From: Arthrobacter_D sp015752045 | Lineage (GTDB): Bacteria; Actinomycetota; Actinomycetes; Actinomycetales; Micrococcaceae | Reading direction: 5' to 3' | NCBI RefSeq assembly: GCF_015752045.1 | Contig: NZ_JADOUS010000005.1 | Location: 1 to 64,000 of the forward strand | Length of the DNA: 64,000 bases | Shown here: one piece after another, positions 62,733 to 64,000 of the stretch | How positions within the stretch are numbered: position 1 is the stretch's first letter | Layout: each line of letters begins with the position of its first letter | The notes under the pieces: generated by a model | Databases searched by the model: none | What the model saw: only the letters and a program-made list of their open reading frames with translations | Told to the model about the DNA's origin: nothing | Made by a program: the position numbers and the translations under genes

Positions 62733-63662
62733 ATGCCTACGGACGCCCCCCTCGATCTGCTGCCCGCCGCCCCCGCCCTGCCCTCCCCGGGCCGGGGACA
62801 GCCCGCCCAGGGACTCCTGCTCGACGTCGACGGCCCGGTGGCCAGCCCCGTCACGCGGACGGTCCCCGCCGGGATCATCGCGGACCTGCTCACGCTCGCT
62901 GCGGCGGGCTGGCCCGTGGTGTTCAACACGGGCCGCTCGGACGCGTTCATCCGTGAGCAGGTGATGGAGCCGATGCTCGCCGCGGGCCTGCCCGCCGGTG
63001 TGACCTTCCACGCCGTCTGCGAGAAGGGCGCCACCTGGTTCTCGTTCACGGCCGACGGCGCCGGGGAGGTCTTCCTCGACCGCGGGCTCGCGCTGCCCTC
63101 CAGCTTCGCCGACGACGTGCGGGACCTCGTGGAGGAGAAATACTCCCACCTCATGTTCTTCGACGAGACGAAGCTCGCCATGGTGTCGGTGGAGCAGGTC
63201 CTCGACGCGGCGAACGCCGACTACCTCGAGGGCCAGCGCTCCTTCGACAGCGACGTGCTCGACATCATGCACAGCCACGACATGGGGGCCCGCCGGCTGG
63301 AGCGTGAAGAACCGGACAGCAACGGCAGCATCGACTACCGGGTGGACCCGACCATCATCTCGACCGACATCGAATCCGTCCGGATGGGCAAGGACCTCGG
63401 CGCCGAGCGCGCCCTCACCCTGGTGGCGCCGCTCATGGACATCCCCCGCACATGGCGGACGGTGGGCGATTCACGCACCGACTACGCCATGGCCGACTAC
63501 CTGCACGAGCAGGGATACGACCTCGCCCACGTGGACGTGCGGCCGGCCGACGGCGTGCCCGCGAAGCCCTACGAGGTCCTGACGGAAGGGTCGCTCATCC
63601 ACGAGGAGGCGGGCGCCGCCTTCCTCGCACGCTGCGTGGCCTCCCTGGGCCAGGTCGCCTGA
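62733..63662 (+). CDS. HAD-superfamily sugar/sucrose phosphatase-like hydrolase
   Basis: 309 aa. HAD motif I is LLLDVDGPVASP, where the nucleophile Asp and acid Asp are both present. Motif II is in VVFNTGRSD, and motif IV is TVGDSRTDYAMADYL. The large cap between them suggests a type II HAD enzyme. The substrate is not known; its divergence from the ribose operon may hint at a sugar phosphate. CATAAT (62721-62726) lies 6 nt before the ATG, so a leaderless message is likely despite a GGAG that is too close. Confidence 0.85.
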   Translation: MPTDAPLDLLPAAPALPSPGRGQPAQGLLLDVDGPVASPVTRTVPAGIIADLLTLAAAGWPVVFNTGRSDAFIREQVMEPMLAAGLPAGVTFHAVCEKGATWFSFTADGAGEVFLDRGLALPSSFADDVRDLVEEKYSHLMFFDETKLAMVSVEQVLDAANADYLEGQRSFDSDVLDIMHSHDMGARRLEREEPDSNGSIDYRVDPTIISTDIESVRMGKDLGAERALTLVAPLMDIPRTWRTVGDSRTDYAMADYLHEQGYDLAHVDVRPADGVPAKPYEVLTEGSLIHEEAGAAFLARCVASLGQVA

Positions 63663-63684
63663 CCCCGGGGAACCTGGGTCAGGC
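63657..63684. terminator. hairpin shared by two convergent genes
   Basis: GCCTGACCC (63657-63665) and GGGTCAGGC (63676-63684) form a perfect 9-bp stem with a 10-nt loop. The stops of both the HAD and glutathione peroxidase genes lie in its arms. Confidence 0.6.
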
Positions 63685-64000
63685 GGCGGTTCGCGCCAGG
63701 GCGTCCTCGATCGCGGCGATCACTTCGGGCGCATCGGGCTCGACCGTCGGGGCGAACCGCGCGACGACCTCGCCGTCGCGGCCGACCAGGAACTTCTCGA
63801 AGTTCCACTTCACGAGCCCGGGCAGGAGCCCGTTCTTGAACTTCGTCAGCTGCCCGTAGAGCGGGTGCTGGTCCTTGCCGCGGACGTCGCCCTTGGCGAG
63901 GAGCGGGAAGGTGACGCCGAACGTCGTCGAGCAGAACTCGGCGATGTCGCCGTCGTTCCCGGGTTCCTGCCCCATGAACTGGTTGCACGGCATGCCGAGC
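63679..64000 (-). CDS. glutathione peroxidase-family protein (5' end outside window)
   Basis: The C-terminal ~106 residues of a thioredoxin-fold peroxidase. The conserved block PCNQFMGQEPG, TFPLLAKGDVRGKDQHPLY and WNFEKFLVGRDG place it with certainty. The catalytic Cys/Sec region lies beyond the right edge, so the residue type cannot be read. Bacterial members usually use thioredoxin and reduce hydroperoxides. Confidence 0.93.
   Translation of the reverse strand, partial: LGMPCNQFMGQEPGNDGDIAEFCSTTFGVTFPLLAKGDVRGKDQHPLYGQLTKFKNGLLPGLVKWNFEKFLVGRDGEVVARFAPTVEPDAPEVIAAIEDALARTAA

Overview
The window is high-GC DNA from an actinobacterium, most likely an Arthrobacter-like member of the Micrococcaceae. 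The signs are very high GC with strong third-position GC bias, a RamB-type regulator beside aceA/aceB, LGFP-repeat cell-wall proteins, an lhr-nei pair, and many genes whose start codon sits exactly 6 nt after a -10-like hexamer (leaderless style). Most of it reads as chromosomal housekeeping and metabolism. The left end (about 1-18500) is an accessory locus.

Region 1 (1-18522) is a type VII secretion-like and polymorphic-toxin locus built around a divergent promoter region at 7434-7651. Leftwards lie a WXG100 protein, two terminator-like signals, a giant RHS/YD-repeat protein, a membrane protein placed as its immunity partner, and a previously hidden remnant of a second RHS C-terminal tip. 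Rightwards lie a coiled-coil envelope lipoprotein of about 1018 aa, a membrane-anchored periplasmic-binding-fold protein, an EssC-like FHA-FtsK ATPase with three P-loops, and a membrane Ser/Thr kinase. The canonical ESX parts EccB, EccD, EccE and MycP are absent from the window. This minimal system is the best candidate for something poorly described. GC content falls visibly near the toxin tip and immunity end.

Region 2 (18540-30519) carries a DJ-1/PfpI protein, rlmH, a DUF4232 lipoprotein, lhr helicase overlapping a nei glycosylase, a RluA-type pseudouridine synthase preceded by a 9-codon uORF, a DedA protein, a TspO-like membrane protein and a quinone oxidoreductase-like enzyme. Region 3 (30596-40288) holds ppc, a pair of DUF202 membrane proteins, an acyl-CoA dehydrogenase with an SDR, a GH76 protein, a saccharopine-dehydrogenase-like protein, a YdeI-like protein and a VOC protein.

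Region 4 (40317-50887) has two secreted LGFP-repeat proteins, one with an SGNH esterase domain and one with an L,D-transpeptidase-like domain. They flank a NUDIX-like gene, an unknown gene and tgt. A TetR-membrane protein pair with a striking palindromic operator, a pdxK/thiD-type kinase and a small membrane protein follow. Region 5 (50921-56641) is the glyoxylate shunt: ramB divergent from aceA-aceB, with a long hairpin between aceA and aceB, then a LytR_C protein and a small conserved protein.

Region 6 (56762-64000) is a complete leftward ribose operon, lacI/rbsR-rbsA-rbsC-rbsB-rbsK-rbsD, mostly with 4-nt overlaps. Its promoter carries a perfect double palindrome at the transcription start. 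A HAD-type phosphatase is divergent from it, and a glutathione peroxidase runs off the right edge.
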